64,000 bases of DNA, from NCBI GenBank assembly GCA_947579605.1, contig OX388319.1, forward strand, positions 22,395,447 through 22,459,446. Direction: 5' to 3'. A program made the position numbers and the translations under genes. This DNA comes from Athripsodes cinereus (lineage: Eukaryota > Arthropoda > Insecta > Trichoptera > Leptoceridae). Position 1 is the stretch's first letter. The number at the start of each line of letters is the position of its first letter. The notes below the pieces were generated by a model, which was given only the letters and a program-made list of their open reading frames with translations, was not told the DNA's origin and did not search any database. Shown here piece after piece: positions 30,419 to 41,004 of the stretch.

Positions 30419-30629
30419 CAAGCATGTGTAACTTGCGGCTCGCGGGCCGCATGCGTCCCACTAGCAGTACAAAACATAACGGTACAAAAAAAATACTCTT
30501 TATTAATTTTACCTTATTTTATACTTTTCAAAATAAACCTAGTTTACAGTATAAACATTTTTTTTGTGGCCCACATAAACTTTTAATTTTTTAATTGGCC
30601 CGCGTTAGGATTTGAGTTTGACATGCTTG
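30419..30629. mobile_element. hAT-type MITE, 211 bp, 8-bp TSD
   Basis: CTGTACAT is duplicated at 30411-30418 and 30630-30637. The element starts CAAGCATGTGTAACTTGCGG and ends TTTGACATGCTTG, giving the inverted end CAAGCATG. Next to the ends are GGCTCGCGGGCCGC and TTGGCCCGCG. No coding sequence. Confidence 0.85.
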
Positions 30630-30639
30630 CTGTACATGA

Positions 30640-31525
30640 TATTGTTTTATCTTCAACAAAGTTGTCTGTGTCAAGAATTTAAATACATAACATTATAACA
30701 CATAATCTCAGATACATAATAATTTGTATCCGCGTCAGAAATAAAAATAAAATAATGTAATAAACATAACAATTGTCACAGTGGATAATTTTTTTTGAAA
30801 AAGTACGTCTTGAGGTCTGTTGGATCTGATACTAGGTTTTGGTATGAATAGGTATGAATAATGGACTCCCTTTCCATTGATAAGACTTCGATCTTTCTGG
30901 AATAGTAAATAAATAATATGTATTAATGTATCTTACATTATATTAATAATGTGAATATTTGTATGTATTATTCGGATTGCTACTGAATAAACTTATTGAT
31001 ACTACACTCATGTCCGATGATAAACTTGCTAGTGTGCAACATTGTATGCGATCTGTTGAAGTACATATTTAAAGATAATGTATGACGTGTCCAATACTAA
31101 GCATTTATTATAATATTATCATAAATAATGCCTTATACAAACTACTCACATGAAGTGCAATATGAGAGGGCGATGCTATTTGATCTTGAATGTTCAAACC
31201 AGAACAGTGTTCACAATACTCACATGATTCAACCTGGATTGAATTCAAACTGCGTCACAGTCGCAAGAGGATTGGTGTCGTCGCTTGGGTAAAAAATCCT
31301 TTGTATCAACAAGTGGAAGCAGCCAGAAGACAAACCGCATGAAATAAGTATAGAAGTGTACCGTAATGAAACTTAATTGAAACAAAATAGTTAGAATCGT
31401 GATCGCTACACAGAATTACATAAAAATGTGAAAAATTGGATTGTTATTGAATTTAATGTCCAATTTGCAAACGCATTATTTATTTTATTTTATTAATTTT
31501 CACATGATGCACCCAGACTTGCTTA
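30640..31525. other. No recognised feature
   Basis: AT-rich DNA without a long frame or a repeat matched elsewhere in the window. Confidence 0.5.
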
Positions 31526-31700
31526 TCACCATCGCCGAGGGCAAGACTGAAGGCAGAAATGGTAGAGGCCGACCAAGAGACACCTATATGGATTAAGTGA
31601 TTGACATGAACTGTGGCACATACGTACAAGTAATGAGACTAGCAGAAAATAGGAGGAAATGAAGAAGAAAATCCAATTTATTGTTGTAGATCAATCCGAT
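31526..31700 (+). pseudogene. LINE-V ORF2 C-terminus
   Basis: The frame AEGKTEGRNGRGRPRDTYMD-stop-VIDMNCGTYVQVMRLAENRR matches the copies at 34437-34935 and 41350-41500 (DMNCGSYVELKRLAENREEW). It has two in-frame stops. Confidence 0.7.
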
Positions 31701-32739
31701 GGAACAGAAACGAGAAAATCAAGGTAATAATAGACTGCGTAAATAATATACCTACCTATCACCTCTCTCAGCATACTTGTTGGTATCAGGGATCATACAT
31801 ACAGCGTCCTACTGAAATTTAAAGCATTTGATAAATTTTATAACGATGCCATAGTTACTTGGACTGCATGTCACAACCTTCCAAAATCACTGACCACGAA
31901 TGACGAATGTCTTCAACTATTTCTTTAAGGTGTGCAGACGTCTTGCTGATTCAAATGCTTCTGCTTGTGTAAATAGAGCCAAGCCTTGTCCTATAAACCG
32001 ATTAATATTTATTATCTTAGTTGATCATTTATTATATTGATCGATATTAGTTGATCGATATATATCAAAGTGAGCAACTTTGATAATAATAATATATACA
32101 AGTACCTATAGAGTAAATACTTACATACGAGTATATTTACCAGCTGCATGTTGTCTATAGGGAATGCTCTTGAGTTATGTAACAACAATGCACATCAAAG
32201 TGTTATTTTGTGCAATTTAATGCTCTTCTTAGAGATGAAACACATACCCAGCTCATTTTAAATATCCCATTTTATTAATTCTTTGATCTTTTACGTCTAT
32301 CGTAGGTCCAATGCTATGTAGGACATTTGGGTTCATCATTCCAAGGAACATGTAGGTACCTAACAAAAAACTCGACACAGTTTTTTTTTCAGTACTAGTA
32401 GGACGCAAATGTTCCTCTAGTACCATGTCAATGAACAGATATTGTACATAAAACAATAGAAAGGGAGTTATATATGTAGCATACTTACTTCCGATGGCCG
32501 AAAAACCCTTGTAAGACCTTTGCCTTCAAAACAATAGATCTCAAAGTTTTTATAATATCTTAAGCAATGTAAATGTAGCATACACAAAAAAATAATTAAG
32601 AAATTAAGGCAGTGTAAAGAATATAGACACATAAATTATTTTTCTTCAGTAGTAAAAGGATGTAAAGAGCCCCAGTACCACATCTCTACCAGATAGCAGC
32701 ATTTATATAAAATCCTTCTTAAATTCTCCGTTAAATCCT
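31701..32739. other. No recognised feature
   Basis: Nothing I can support apart from short AT repeats such as TTGATCGATATTAGTTGATCG near 32040. Confidence 0.5.
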
Positions 32740-32960
32740 TCTTAATAATATTAAAAATGTTTGTCCTCCCTCACTAATCATGATGCACCTTCTTCTTAAA
32801 GTGCCATGTAAGATTCCCCCGACGTCAGCAATCATCCTGGCGTAGGCTTCTCTCTCCTGTGTTTGCTGGAACAGTTCTTCCACCCTCTGGATTCCGGTCC
32901 ACTCTCTGATGATTCTTAACCAGTACCAAATAATGATGTCCTTTGATGATGAACGCAAGA
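32740..32960 (-). pseudogene. LINE-W ORF2 C-terminus
   Basis: The minus-strand frame WLRIIREWTGIQRVEELFQQ, TQEREAYARMIADVGGILHG shows the REWTG...ELF...QxRE order of LINE-W. Upstream domains are missing. Confidence 0.68.
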
Positions 32961-33144
32961 GAGGAAATGATTCTGGGTATGACTACTGACACTCCTCGAT
33001 CCATCTGGTTTGGGGAAGTGTTTTAAAATGCCACAAACGCTTTATACTTCAAGGCATTCGTGGATGTGTGGGTCTCAAGATGAGATCTGCTACGTCAGCC
33101 GGGTCCCCCACCCACTGACGTGGTAGGGTCGGAGATGCCAACAC

Positions 33145-33262
33145 TGGCATAGTGGTACTGACAGACTAGAGAGAGTTGAAATATAAATAAATTGTCACCT
33201 ATACGGATAAATAGGAGTTCTTGGACTCCTGAAATATCCGAGTGACAAAGTTATTTCAACAA
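33145..33262 (+). mobile_element. Short retroposon, longer copy
   Basis: GGTACTGACAGACTAGAGAG, AGTTGAAATATAAATAAATTG, TCACCTATACGGATAAATAGG and TTATTTCAACAATAATAATAAT match the 97-bp insert at 34655-34751. The AAT array is the 3' tail. Confidence 0.6.
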
Positions 33263-33794
33263 TAATAATAATAATACTATATTACTAGTCACAGAAATAT
33301 ATTACAATAATTAAAAAAAATGTACGACGTTACCAGTTTAGTAAGTATATGTGCAGTAAGACACACAAAGCTACGATCCAACTTAGAGAGCCTGTCTCAA
33401 TGGATATCCGGTATTCGGTTCATCCTTTATATTTATTCCATCACTAGCTTTTATGTTTGTTTCGTTGTTATTACTGTGAACAGCTAGAGCACACCGTTAA
33501 GACCTTGGCAATGACCTCTACGGAACTGCAGTAACAATAAACAATAATAATTTATTATGCTGCACTACTGACACATTCGTTATTTATATAGAATATACTA
33601 CAACATACATGCATCTTTTTCTCTTGCCCTAGTTAGGTCAGGATTCCATTACACCTAACAACTTCCTCCATAGATTCCTACTTATTAGGGCTGCCACCTT
33701 TCAATTGATATTTTTATCAAATAAAACATAATTTTTAGTGAAATCGTTTATTTGTCAAATTCTTATTTGATTAAAAATGTTTTACAAACGCCTG

Positions 33795-33870
33795 ATACGT
33801 TTTACAGGACACTGCAAAGCTTACAAAAAAGAATGGAAGACCTTTTCTTTACCGGGGGCTACGTGTTTAT
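33795..33870 (-). repeat. Repeat A, 5' part
   Basis: GCCTGATACGTTTTACAGGAC, ACTGCAAAGCTTACAAAAAAG, AATGGAAGACCTTTTCTTTACC is the 5' third of repeat A reversed. Confidence 0.6.
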
Positions 33871-33883
33871 TTTATTTTTAAAC

Positions 33884-33935
33884 TTTGGCAGCCTGGAGGT
33901 AGAGTTTTAGTCTTATGCACGTGTCGTTCGTAATT
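33884..33935 (+). mobile_element. SINE-1 head fragment
   Basis: TTTGGCAGCCTGGAGGTAGAG and TTAGTCTTATGCACGTG are the start of SINE-1. The matching 3' portion lies at 34380-34433; a repeat A copy and other DNA lie between, and the B-box region is lost. Confidence 0.55.
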
Positions 33936-33999
33936 TAAATTGAAAAACAAATGTTTTCTCCACTAGGTATATAGATTTTTATTGAGAGAGATGTCATTG

Positions 34000-34248
34000 G
34001 TTTTTTGGTAACCAAAAGAATTGGTCTCCCACTCTTCTCCGTAAGTTTTCGAGTGTCCTGTAAAAGGCAGGTGTTCGAAAAAATTAAGACATTTTACATC
34101 TTAAATTCAGCGATGAGGTTTGCCACCCATCCTGAATGTCTTGATTTTATATTGGCACGGAGAGGACAGCTTGCATGTTTCTTACATGCGGCTGGTATGC
34201 TGGCTACCCCACTTGTGGGATATGCCGTGATGGTATAGTAGTAGTAGT
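34000..34248 (+). repeat. Repeat A, near-complete copy with 13-bp TSD
   Basis: AGAGATGTCATTG is present exactly at 33987-33999 and 34249-34261. Between them run AAGAATTGGTCTCCCACTC, TTTTCGAGTGTCCTGTAAAA, AGCGATGAGGTTTGCCACCC, GGCACGGAGAGGACAGC, GCTGGCTACCCCACTTGTGG and GCCGTGATGGTATAGTAGTA. The duplication length and the (TAG)n tail show a reverse-transcribed insertion with its 3' end on the right. A plus-strand frame is open across it, but it is not conserved between copies. Confidence 0.85.
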
Positions 34249-34379
34249 AGAGATGTCATTGTCAATCGTCAAGTCCTTGAAAAATGAATGACATTTATCT
34301 CTTGATAAGAATCTACATAGTGGAGATTTTTTTTAAATTTCATTATGCAATTCTATTACCTAAATACCGACACAGTGAA

Positions 34380-34433
34380 CAAGCTTTTAGCTTACTGTGA
34401 AAGTTGTATAAGGCTGTATTTGGGTTTATAACA
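34380..34433 (+). mobile_element. SINE-1 tail fragment
   Basis: AAGCTTTTAGCTTACTGTGA, AAGTTGTATAAGGC and TGTATTTGGGTTTATAACA are the SINE-1 body. It lacks head and A tail. Confidence 0.55.
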
Positions 34434-34436
34434 CGG

Positions 34437-34935
34437 ATCATCAGCCAGAGTGAAAGCGGACGGTCTTTGAGATGTGGTGCTATAGAGATAGACGCATGAT
34501 GAAAGTCCATTGATCGAAACACGTCGAAAATTAAGAGGTGTTAATCAGGGTAGGTGAAAGAAGGCAACTCCTTAAAAGGATCAACCAACAACGAGCTAAC
34601 TGGATTGGCCACAATGTCAGGCACCCAGGTCTACTCTCACTATCACAGAGGGCATAGTAGTAATGACAAACTAGAGAGAGTTAAAATATAAATAAATTGT
34701 CACCTAAACGGATAAATAGGAGTCCTTGGAATTGGAAGTTACTTCAACATTTATCACAGAGGGCAGGACCAAAAATAGAAACGGCAGAGGCCGACCAAGA
34801 GACATATATATGAACCAACTGTGGAACATACTTAGAACTAAAGAGACTAGCTGAAAATAGGGAGGAATGGAGAAGAAAATCCAAACTCCTTACAGACCAA
34901 TCCAATGCATTGTAACTCACTATATAAAACACAGA
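34437..34935 (+). pseudogene. LINE-V ORF2 C-terminal half, interrupted
   Basis: The frame runs FEMWCYRDRRMM, then VLIRVGERRQLLKRINQQRA, NWIGHNVRHPGLLS, and after the 97-bp insert at 34655-34751 resumes ITEGRTKNRNGRGRPRDIYM with frameshifts. FEMWCYRRML...VGE.RQLL..I..R.ANWIGH is typical of RTE-like proteins just downstream of the reverse transcriptase. At least two in-frame stops occur before the insert. Confidence 0.72.
34655..34751 (+). mobile_element. 97-bp retroposon nested in LINE-V, 14-bp TSD
   Basis: TATCACAGAGGGCA flanks it exactly at 34641-34654 and 34752-34765. The insert (ACAAACTAGAGAGAGTTAAAA, TCACCTAAACGGATAAATAGG, AAGTTACTTCAAC) is homologous to 33160-33250. It splits a once continuous LINE coding sequence. 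Confidence 0.75.
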
Positions 34936-35654
34936 CTCAGATAGGTATATCAATTTACTATCATCCGTTTTATCTAATAATATTTATTACAAACTAATAA
35001 CAAAGTTTATTGTTAATATGTTTAGGATCTGACGACAAGTCACGTAAATGCCTTGACGGATCATAACTTTGTATATTGTGAATAGATATAAAACCTATTT
35101 GTTTTTCTGTGAAATGAGAAAAAAATATATAGGTATCTCGATAGTATGAAATAAATGTTTAGAAAATTGATCCGAAGGCGATGAACGGGTAAATAATAAA
35201 TAAATAATTGACCTTCCTAGAAAAGTTTACGAGATATTGAAATGAACGGGAATAAAACAAATAAATGCGTATAAATACATAACTAACCCATTATTTATTA
35301 ATTTATAATTTACCCTCCCCAAGTTCCCCCTTGATATTGTGTAACCAACGTACTCACATTAAAGATTTAAATAGACATTAGTTTCTGTTTTCCTTTAGTG
35401 TGTTTTCGAACCTCCCGCCTCGACATTGACGATCATAATTTGAGAACCTGTCTTTGTCTTCTTAGCATGAACCAGTTCCTACGTGACTCTCATCTTCGAT
35501 TCTTCGTCTAATCCTTACTGAAGAGCTTAGAAAGATGCCTTCATCCAATTTACCTTTCCTGGTATAGGCAACTGCAGGATCCTTTAACCTTTCATTTATT
35601 TATCTATCTTATATCTGTATAAAATATATATTATAAACATGTAAGTCTTTTTCT
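34936..35654. other. No recognised feature
   Basis: AT-rich DNA with short runs such as AATAAATAAATAATTGACC. Nothing supportable. Confidence 0.5.
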
Positions 35655-35925
35655 CCGTACCAATTCAAAAAGAAGACGTTCAGAATGGGTTAAACACCTC
35701 ATCGCTGAATCGAAGATGTTTGATATCTTGTCCACAAATACCAGTCTTACAGAGCACAAAAACTTCCAAAATAAATGGGAAACCTAATCTTAGTCGGGGA
35801 CGAGACATCGGACAACGTCATCTATACTGATTTTTTATTTGCATGGAGAAGACGGCTTGCATGCTTATTACACGCGGTTGGCTCACTCATAGTTACCATG
35901 CTTTGAAGAGATGTCGTGATAGTAA
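35655..35925. repeat. Repeat A, two fragments in opposite orientation
   Basis: 35655-35800 holds reversed pieces (CAGAATGGGTTAAACACCTC, ATCGCTGAATCGAAGATG, CTTCCAAAATAAATGGG). 35830-35925 holds forward pieces (TTTGCATGGAGAAGACGGC, GCATGCTTATTACACGCGG, GATGTCGTGATAGTAAAG). Confidence 0.5.
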
Positions 35926-36539
35926 AGAGAGAAAGACAGATAATAATTATTGTCAGATTTTTGTAAAAGAAAATGGAAAAACATTATCATATATTATGAT
36001 GAGTCTCTAATAAAGAATTTTACTGATTTCGCGTACATATTAATATATTTTTTCCTTCTCAGTTGTACCTACACGGAGGCGGCTGGTGGACTGAACTAGT
36101 GGGGGTGCGATGGAATTACTTTTATATAAAATAAACATCGATTTTCTTTCATGATTCTTATTTATGTTAACAACAAAAGACGCTCTGAGAAAGAATAGTT
36201 TATCATTTTGAAAAATCGTTTATCGGAAAAAGATATAAATATATACCTAATTATTCTTAAATGTTATTAATTTTTATCTTTGTCTAACTATAAATATGAA
36301 CATAAATCACACACAGCTGGATGGCTGGATTTAAAACTTTTTTTAAATTTATTTTAAGTACCATTATTCTCTTTACCTTTTCATGCTGGAGAATCGAGCG
36401 AGTGCAGTAATATACTAAGAATGAGCAAAACTCTCCCAGAGCATGAGAAAATATATAGTGATAAATTATTATTCGACCCCAGAAAAACGAGATAAAGGTG
36501 AGGGGCGAAGAAAAAGGAGATAATATATGTTCTACTAGG

Positions 36540-37025
36540 TAATTCTACTAAACCATCGCGGCATATCCCAAAAGTATGGAAGCCTGCAGACCAGTTGCAT
36601 ATAATAAACATGCAAGCTGTCCTCTCCATGCCAATATAAAATCAAGACATTGAGGAAGGGTGGCAAACCTCATCGCTGAATTTAAGATGTAAAATGACTT
36701 GACGTATGACGTGATATTTTTATTATTTGTTTTGATTCATAATATTCAAGTGTACATGAAAGAGTTGTGTTCATTTGTAATATTTCTAAATTGTATTATT
36801 GTATTCGTTTATTTTTCTTAGTATTGCCCCAGAACAGATTTTAGTCTAGTGGGGCAGTATTATTCCATAATGTTGTTCTTATGTTTGTTTGTATGTACTA
36901 TTTTGGAAAATAAATAAAAAAAATGTCTTAAGTTTTTTGAACACCTGCCTTTTAAATGACTCTTGAAAACTTACAGAGAAGAGTGGGAGACCAATTCTTT
37001 ACCGGGTGCTCCACGGGATGAAATT
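36540..37025 (-). repeat. Repeat A, near-complete copy split by a nested insert
   Basis: 36540-36712 gives the 3' half (ACCATCGCGGCATATCCC, GCAAGCTGTCCTCTCCATGCC, GGCAAACCTCATCGCTGAATT) and 36923-37025 the 5' half (TTTTGAACACCTGCCTTTTA, GAGAAGAGTGGGAGACCAAT, GGTGCTCCACGGGATG). The insert lies at 36718-36922. To the right, GAAATTTGTGCGCCGC may be further 5' sequence of the parent element. Confidence 0.78.
36718..36922 (+). mobile_element. LINE 3' end nested in repeat A
   Basis: About 205 bp between the repeat A halves end in GGAAAATAAATAAAAAAAAT. Flanks read AAAATGACTT on the left and AAAATGTCTT on the right, a probable target duplication with one or two changes. The insert contains ATTGCCCCAGAACAGATTTTAG, like a LINE 3' UTR. 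Confidence 0.6.
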
Positions 37026-37614
37026 TGTGCGCCGCATCAAGGTTCCTAAGAAGGGACCGCTGGTGATTTAACGTAAATAAAGCTACACATTGATTTATTT
37101 AATGTAAGTTATTAAAATTATTCCTTTGATAAATTGTAATGGCTTTCCACCACGCTTCTTGCGTAACCATAAAACTTTTACTTCTGAATAAAAATTGTAA
37201 AAGCAATAATTATGAATTACTTTTTTACAGAGAAACATTTTAAGCTTTCAGGTTACTGAAAAACAAAATACGAAATTTATGAAATGAAAAACTTGTAACA
37301 TTATTTTCCGACGAATAATGTTAAGTAAATAAAACTTTGCAGTATGTTAAATTCAATGAAATTTAAATAAGTATATCTTTCATCTTGGTTGAATGAAAAA
37401 TAATAGAATGTAAAAAAAAATTATTAAAAGTTTATTCTCTTTCTTTTTTCTTAAAACAGCCAGAGGTAGATTTTTTTATAATAATTATGAATGACTGAAT
37501 TGGTTTTCTTCTTAATACTGAATTAATATACTTTTATACTATTTTCAAGATCCTGCCCCCCCCCCTTTACCTCCAGTGTACACTCTGGTTTACACACAGA
37601 GTACAGGGTTCAAT

Positions 37615-37830
37615 TGGTTGAATTGTCATCGTTTGGGTTAGTTGGTAGAAATCACACCTTTGCGATAAAACGATACTGTATCCGGGTTGGTTGGAAGACA
37701 TCGCATTTTAGCGATAAACTCGCCCTCTGTACATTGAATTGTATAACTGTTATTTTTATGACACCATTTTATGATGTTATATTGTATTGTAACCAATGTA
37801 CAGTGAAGAATAAAATAAATAAATAAATAA
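37615..37830 (+). mobile_element. LINE 3' tail T1
   Basis: GGTTGGTTGGAAGACATCGC, ATTTTAGCGATAAACTCGCC, CTCTGTACATTGAATTG and AATAAAATAAATAAATAAAT form the longest T1 copy. The segment GTTAGTTGGTAGAAATCACACC, TTTGCGATAAAACG before it is a local duplication of the tail start. Confidence 0.72.
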
Positions 37831-37959
37831 AATAATATTTCATGTGAATATATTTTTATGCAAAATTGTTTGAAAGCAGTAAAAATAAGTAAATAAATAT
37901 ACAATTTTTTACGTCCATTGTTGAATAAAGGCTTGTTCCTTTAAGCTTTTCCTCAAATC

Positions 37960-38460
37960 AGCATCCGTCCCCTAACCACTTCTTATAGTTCCTATAGTTC
38001 CCGGTCGCTTTGGAGTGTTAGAGGTGTGCATTGTAGATTTTTCTTTTCTTTCATTTTGATTTAGGTATGTAGAGATTTCTCTTATTTGTGTTTTTATTAT
38101 ATATTTTTTGTGTTTAGTGTTAATGTGACGTGATTAGATGGAAGAGATCACAATATAGTGATAATCTCGTCACAGCATATCATCACATTTTTTTTTTATT
38201 TATTTATTTATTTATTCTACAGAGACACATTTCTTATGTAAACTGAGCCCTTAGATAAACACGCACTTAGCGATCGACTACAAACGAATTTTCGACAATA
38301 ACTGCAACAATAACGAATAATTATATGGTACATGTAGGTAGATTGTCGAAAAGTTCGCCAGTAGTCGATCGCTAAGTACGGTTTGTCTACGGGCTCTGAT
38401 TTGTTTGATTTTGGTATGTGAATGATGATGTGCAAGAAAATAAAATAAATAAATAAATCT
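37960..38460 (+). mobile_element. LINE 3' UTR with tail T2, interrupted by a MITE
   Basis: GCATCCGTCCCCTAACCAC, TTCCCGGTCGCTTTGGAGTG match 13640-13760 reversed. Then comes tail T2 (GATTAGATGGAAGAGATCAC, AGTGATAATCTCGTCAC, GATGATGTGCAAGAAAATAA, AATAAATAAATAAAT). The MITE at 38245-38396 lies within it. A TTTA array at 38192-38217 is a microsatellite inside the tail. Confidence 0.7.
38245..38396. mobile_element. MITE-2, fold-back element nested in a LINE tail
   Basis: The left arm GAGCCCTTAGATAAACACGC, ACTTAGCGATCGACTAC, AACGAATTTTCGACAAT is the reverse complement, with few changes, of the right arm ending GTCTACGGGCTC. The surrounding T2 tail is continuous if the 152 bp are removed. A related element is at 62612-62793, an arm at 49068-49125. 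Confidence 0.75.
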
Positions 38461-38718
38461 TCTAGAGCCGCTTCGTCAATAATAATTAAATCATTATCAA
38501 ATTCAATGCGCAAAGAGTATGCGGAGTACAAAATGAAAAAAAAACTTAAGAACGAGTGGCATTTCTCACCACTGAACTGTAGATGTTATAAAAATATTAT
38601 TATTTATTTTATTTATTTATTTACCAACACACGGCGTGAGACTTTTACTATAAAACAACAAACACAAACAGATGAAATAGTCAAAAATACATTTTTGTAT
38701 AAAATTGGAGTAATTCAT

Positions 38719-39020
38719 CAACATCATCATCATCATCATGAGCTCGACAGCCCTGGGTGGGTCTTGGCTGAATCCAGTAATCTCTCCCACTCTTGTCTAT
38801 CCTTTGCTTTTGTCTTCCAGTTAGTTATTTGCAGTGTGGATGCATCGGCGCTGACAGAGTCCATCCATCGCAGTTTGGGTCTTCCTGGTCTTCTTTGTCC
38901 TTTTGGTGAGAGGAGTGTGAGGCGTTTTACAGAGCTATCGTCGTCCATTCTGATTATGTGACCAGCCCATCTTAAGCGCCCCACCTTGATGGAGCTGATC
39001 ACATCGGGCTCTCCATACAT
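38719..39020 (-). pseudogene. LINE ORF2 C-terminus with ATG-repeat tail
   Basis: The minus-strand frame YGEPDVISSIKVGRLRWAGH, IIRMDDDSSVKRL, GQRRPGRPKLRWMDSVSADA, DRQEWERLLDSAKTHPGL, stop is open over about 94 codons. RLRWAGHxxRM and GRPxxRWxD blocks are standard for LINE ORF2 ends. An ATGATGATGATGATG array follows the stop. The core domains are missing. Confidence 0.8.
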
Positions 39021-39029
39021 GTCATAAAG

Positions 39030-39528
39030 CTCTTTGTTAATTAATCAACAGTCAACAAAAAAAAAACAAAGCAAAACAAAAGAAGTCAATAGAAAACAAT
39101 AGGTCTACGATAAATAAATTACATTAATTATGTCAATACAAACAAGCACGAATATGTCAAATAAATGAAACAATTATTCCTTATAAAAAAAAACAAAGAT
39201 AAAGATAATTCAAATTCAAATATTTATTCAGTAAAAAATATACACTTAAAACAATAATCAATCAATACAAAATGATAATAAAAACATATATCTTTCTTTT
39301 ATTTGTTCCTTCAAAATTGAGCAGAGCTCGTGCTTTGAAGGATAATGGGTAATTCTTATATTTATACAAGGGATTAGATTATATCTAATTACAAGGGATA
39401 TAAGGTCCATAAGGAAAAAAAAAAATTCTTATATCATAAATTCAGCAACAAAACATACACAACTATATAATATCCAACCTAAAGTTAATAACAATAGAGT
39501 TACATGTAAAAACATGTAAAAAAGTTAC
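39030..39528. other. AT-rich, no recognised feature
   Basis: Runs of A and repeated AATAAAT motifs. Nothing coding. Confidence 0.5.
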
Positions 39529-39815
39529 ATGGAACGAATGGATGGTGTAAGATTGACGAAGAGGGTGTATTTATCTGAAAGAGAGGGTGTGAGGAAGCGC
39601 GGGCGTCCGAGAACCACGTGGCTTAACCACGTGGATCAAATTCTCAAGGACGGTCGCGTGTTAAGTAAGAGGAATCGGCGTGCATGTATGAGAAACTGGA
39701 TGAATGTAGAGGAAGCGAAAGAAGTATGTAAGGATAGAGCAACATGGCGTTCCGTTCTCTCTGCCTACCCCACCTGGGACACGGCGTGAGGGTATAGTAT
39801 AGTATAGTAGTACAT
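39529..39815 (+). pseudogene. LINE ORF2 C-terminus with (TAGTA)n tail
   Basis: The open frame contains ERMDGVRLTKRVYLSE, VRKRGRPRTTWLNHVDQILK, DGRVLSKRNRRACMRNWMNV, EEAKEVCKDRATWRSVLSAY, stop at 39789, then CACGGCGTGAGGGTATAGTA and a TAGTA tail. Non-LTR elements in insects often end with NVEEAK.VC.DR..WRS...AYP. The last 30 bases closely resemble the 3' end of repeat A. Confidence 0.78.
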
Positions 39816-39857
39816 GTAAAAAAAAAACAAAAAAATAAAAATCAATAAAACGAGAAT

Positions 39858-40239
39858 ACACTCAGTTATTTATTTTATTTATTTCATATATTCACGGCGT
39901 AAGCCTTTTACATGTTCAAGAATACACAATACACAAATCAAATATCTCACTCACAACACAGTTGGAAAACAAGAATTGGCTGAGAACAAAACACAAAAGG
40001 GAATCATTTCATAACAATAATAATTTCAGTCAAATCATAAAATATTTGAGTGTCAGTACAGAATGTCAATGAAATGTTTAGTACTTAATATGTCAAGAAT
40101 TAAAATTGCAATAAATGTAGGAGTTGTCAAGTAGAGAGAAGAAAAAAAATCTAAAGGAAATGATACAAATTATTTAAATGTCCCAAGAATCAATGTCATA
40201 AATAATTAAAATATCTTATTCGTAATATTTTACGCACAC
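39858..40239. other. LINE tail remnant and unassigned DNA
   Basis: TTATTTATTTTATTTATTTC, ATATTCACGGCGTAAGCC, TTTTACATG recurs near 38603-38650 (ACACGGCGTGAGACTTTTAC), so both are copies of one reversed LINE tail. The remaining bases hold nothing I recognise. Confidence 0.45.
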
Positions 40240-40325
40240 GTATCTTTTACAGGGCACTTGAAAACTTACAGAAAAGAGTATGTGACCTATTCTTGCCTTG
40301 AGTCCATCGAACAAGATATAATATT
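40240..40325 (-). repeat. Repeat A, 5' part
   Basis: TATCTTTTACAGGGCACTTG, AAAACTTACAGAAAAGAGTA and GAGTCCATCGAACAAGATA. The last block matches CATGGAATCACGAACAAGA at 44060-44080, showing that some copies extend past the usual left limit. Confidence 0.6.
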
Positions 40326-41004
40326 TATCTTTAACAAATATAAAAGGACTACTTACATACATGCGTACTATTATTGCTACGCTTGTATTTCATTTTTCTT
40401 ATAAGTAAAATTACAAAGATGTAGGTACAAATCTTTTATTTGTTCTATAATGTAATAAAACTTTTCCTTCACATATATATTTTTCTGTTTTAACATGAAT
40501 TTATTTCGGAATACAAAAATATACATTATTTTCAAAAACATTTTTAAAACCATCATGAACATTGTCGTTTTCTTTGTATATGAATTCTTTCAGAGAAATC
40601 GCCTGAGGCATTTTCCTCAGATACCTACTGGAAAAACCCTCGAAATAAGGATGATAAATTTCATTGCCGAATCATATTTAAATAATTTGATAATATTATT
40701 TTATACATCCTGTTCAAACCGGAAGGAATATGGAATCAATTTGAATAAAAAACTGAAACACGGGTCATTATATGGGGTTAATATTATTTATGTTTTGATA
40801 TTGTGTTTCACAAAATTCGTGTTAGTATATAAGAGTATAATTTATAAAAGGTATATCTACTTTTCTAGCTGAGCCTATAGTGAATACATATGTAACTATG
40901 ATAAACATGAGATATTAAAGGATACATAGACAATTCAAAGAGATCTTGCTAGCTCCAAACTAAGATATGAATTTTGTACTATAGGAATAAACTTTATTCT
41001 ATTA

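Noticed and set aside
34005..34238. Frame across repeat A (also seen at 46685, 48066, 50453)
   Set aside because: Open in some copies but broken in most, and no protein family is recognised. The overlap follows from copies of one short sequence.
38506..38961. 151-aa frame with a run of six histidines
   Set aside because: It is the antisense reading of a LINE C-terminus; the His run comes from the CAT/ATG array of the LINE tail.
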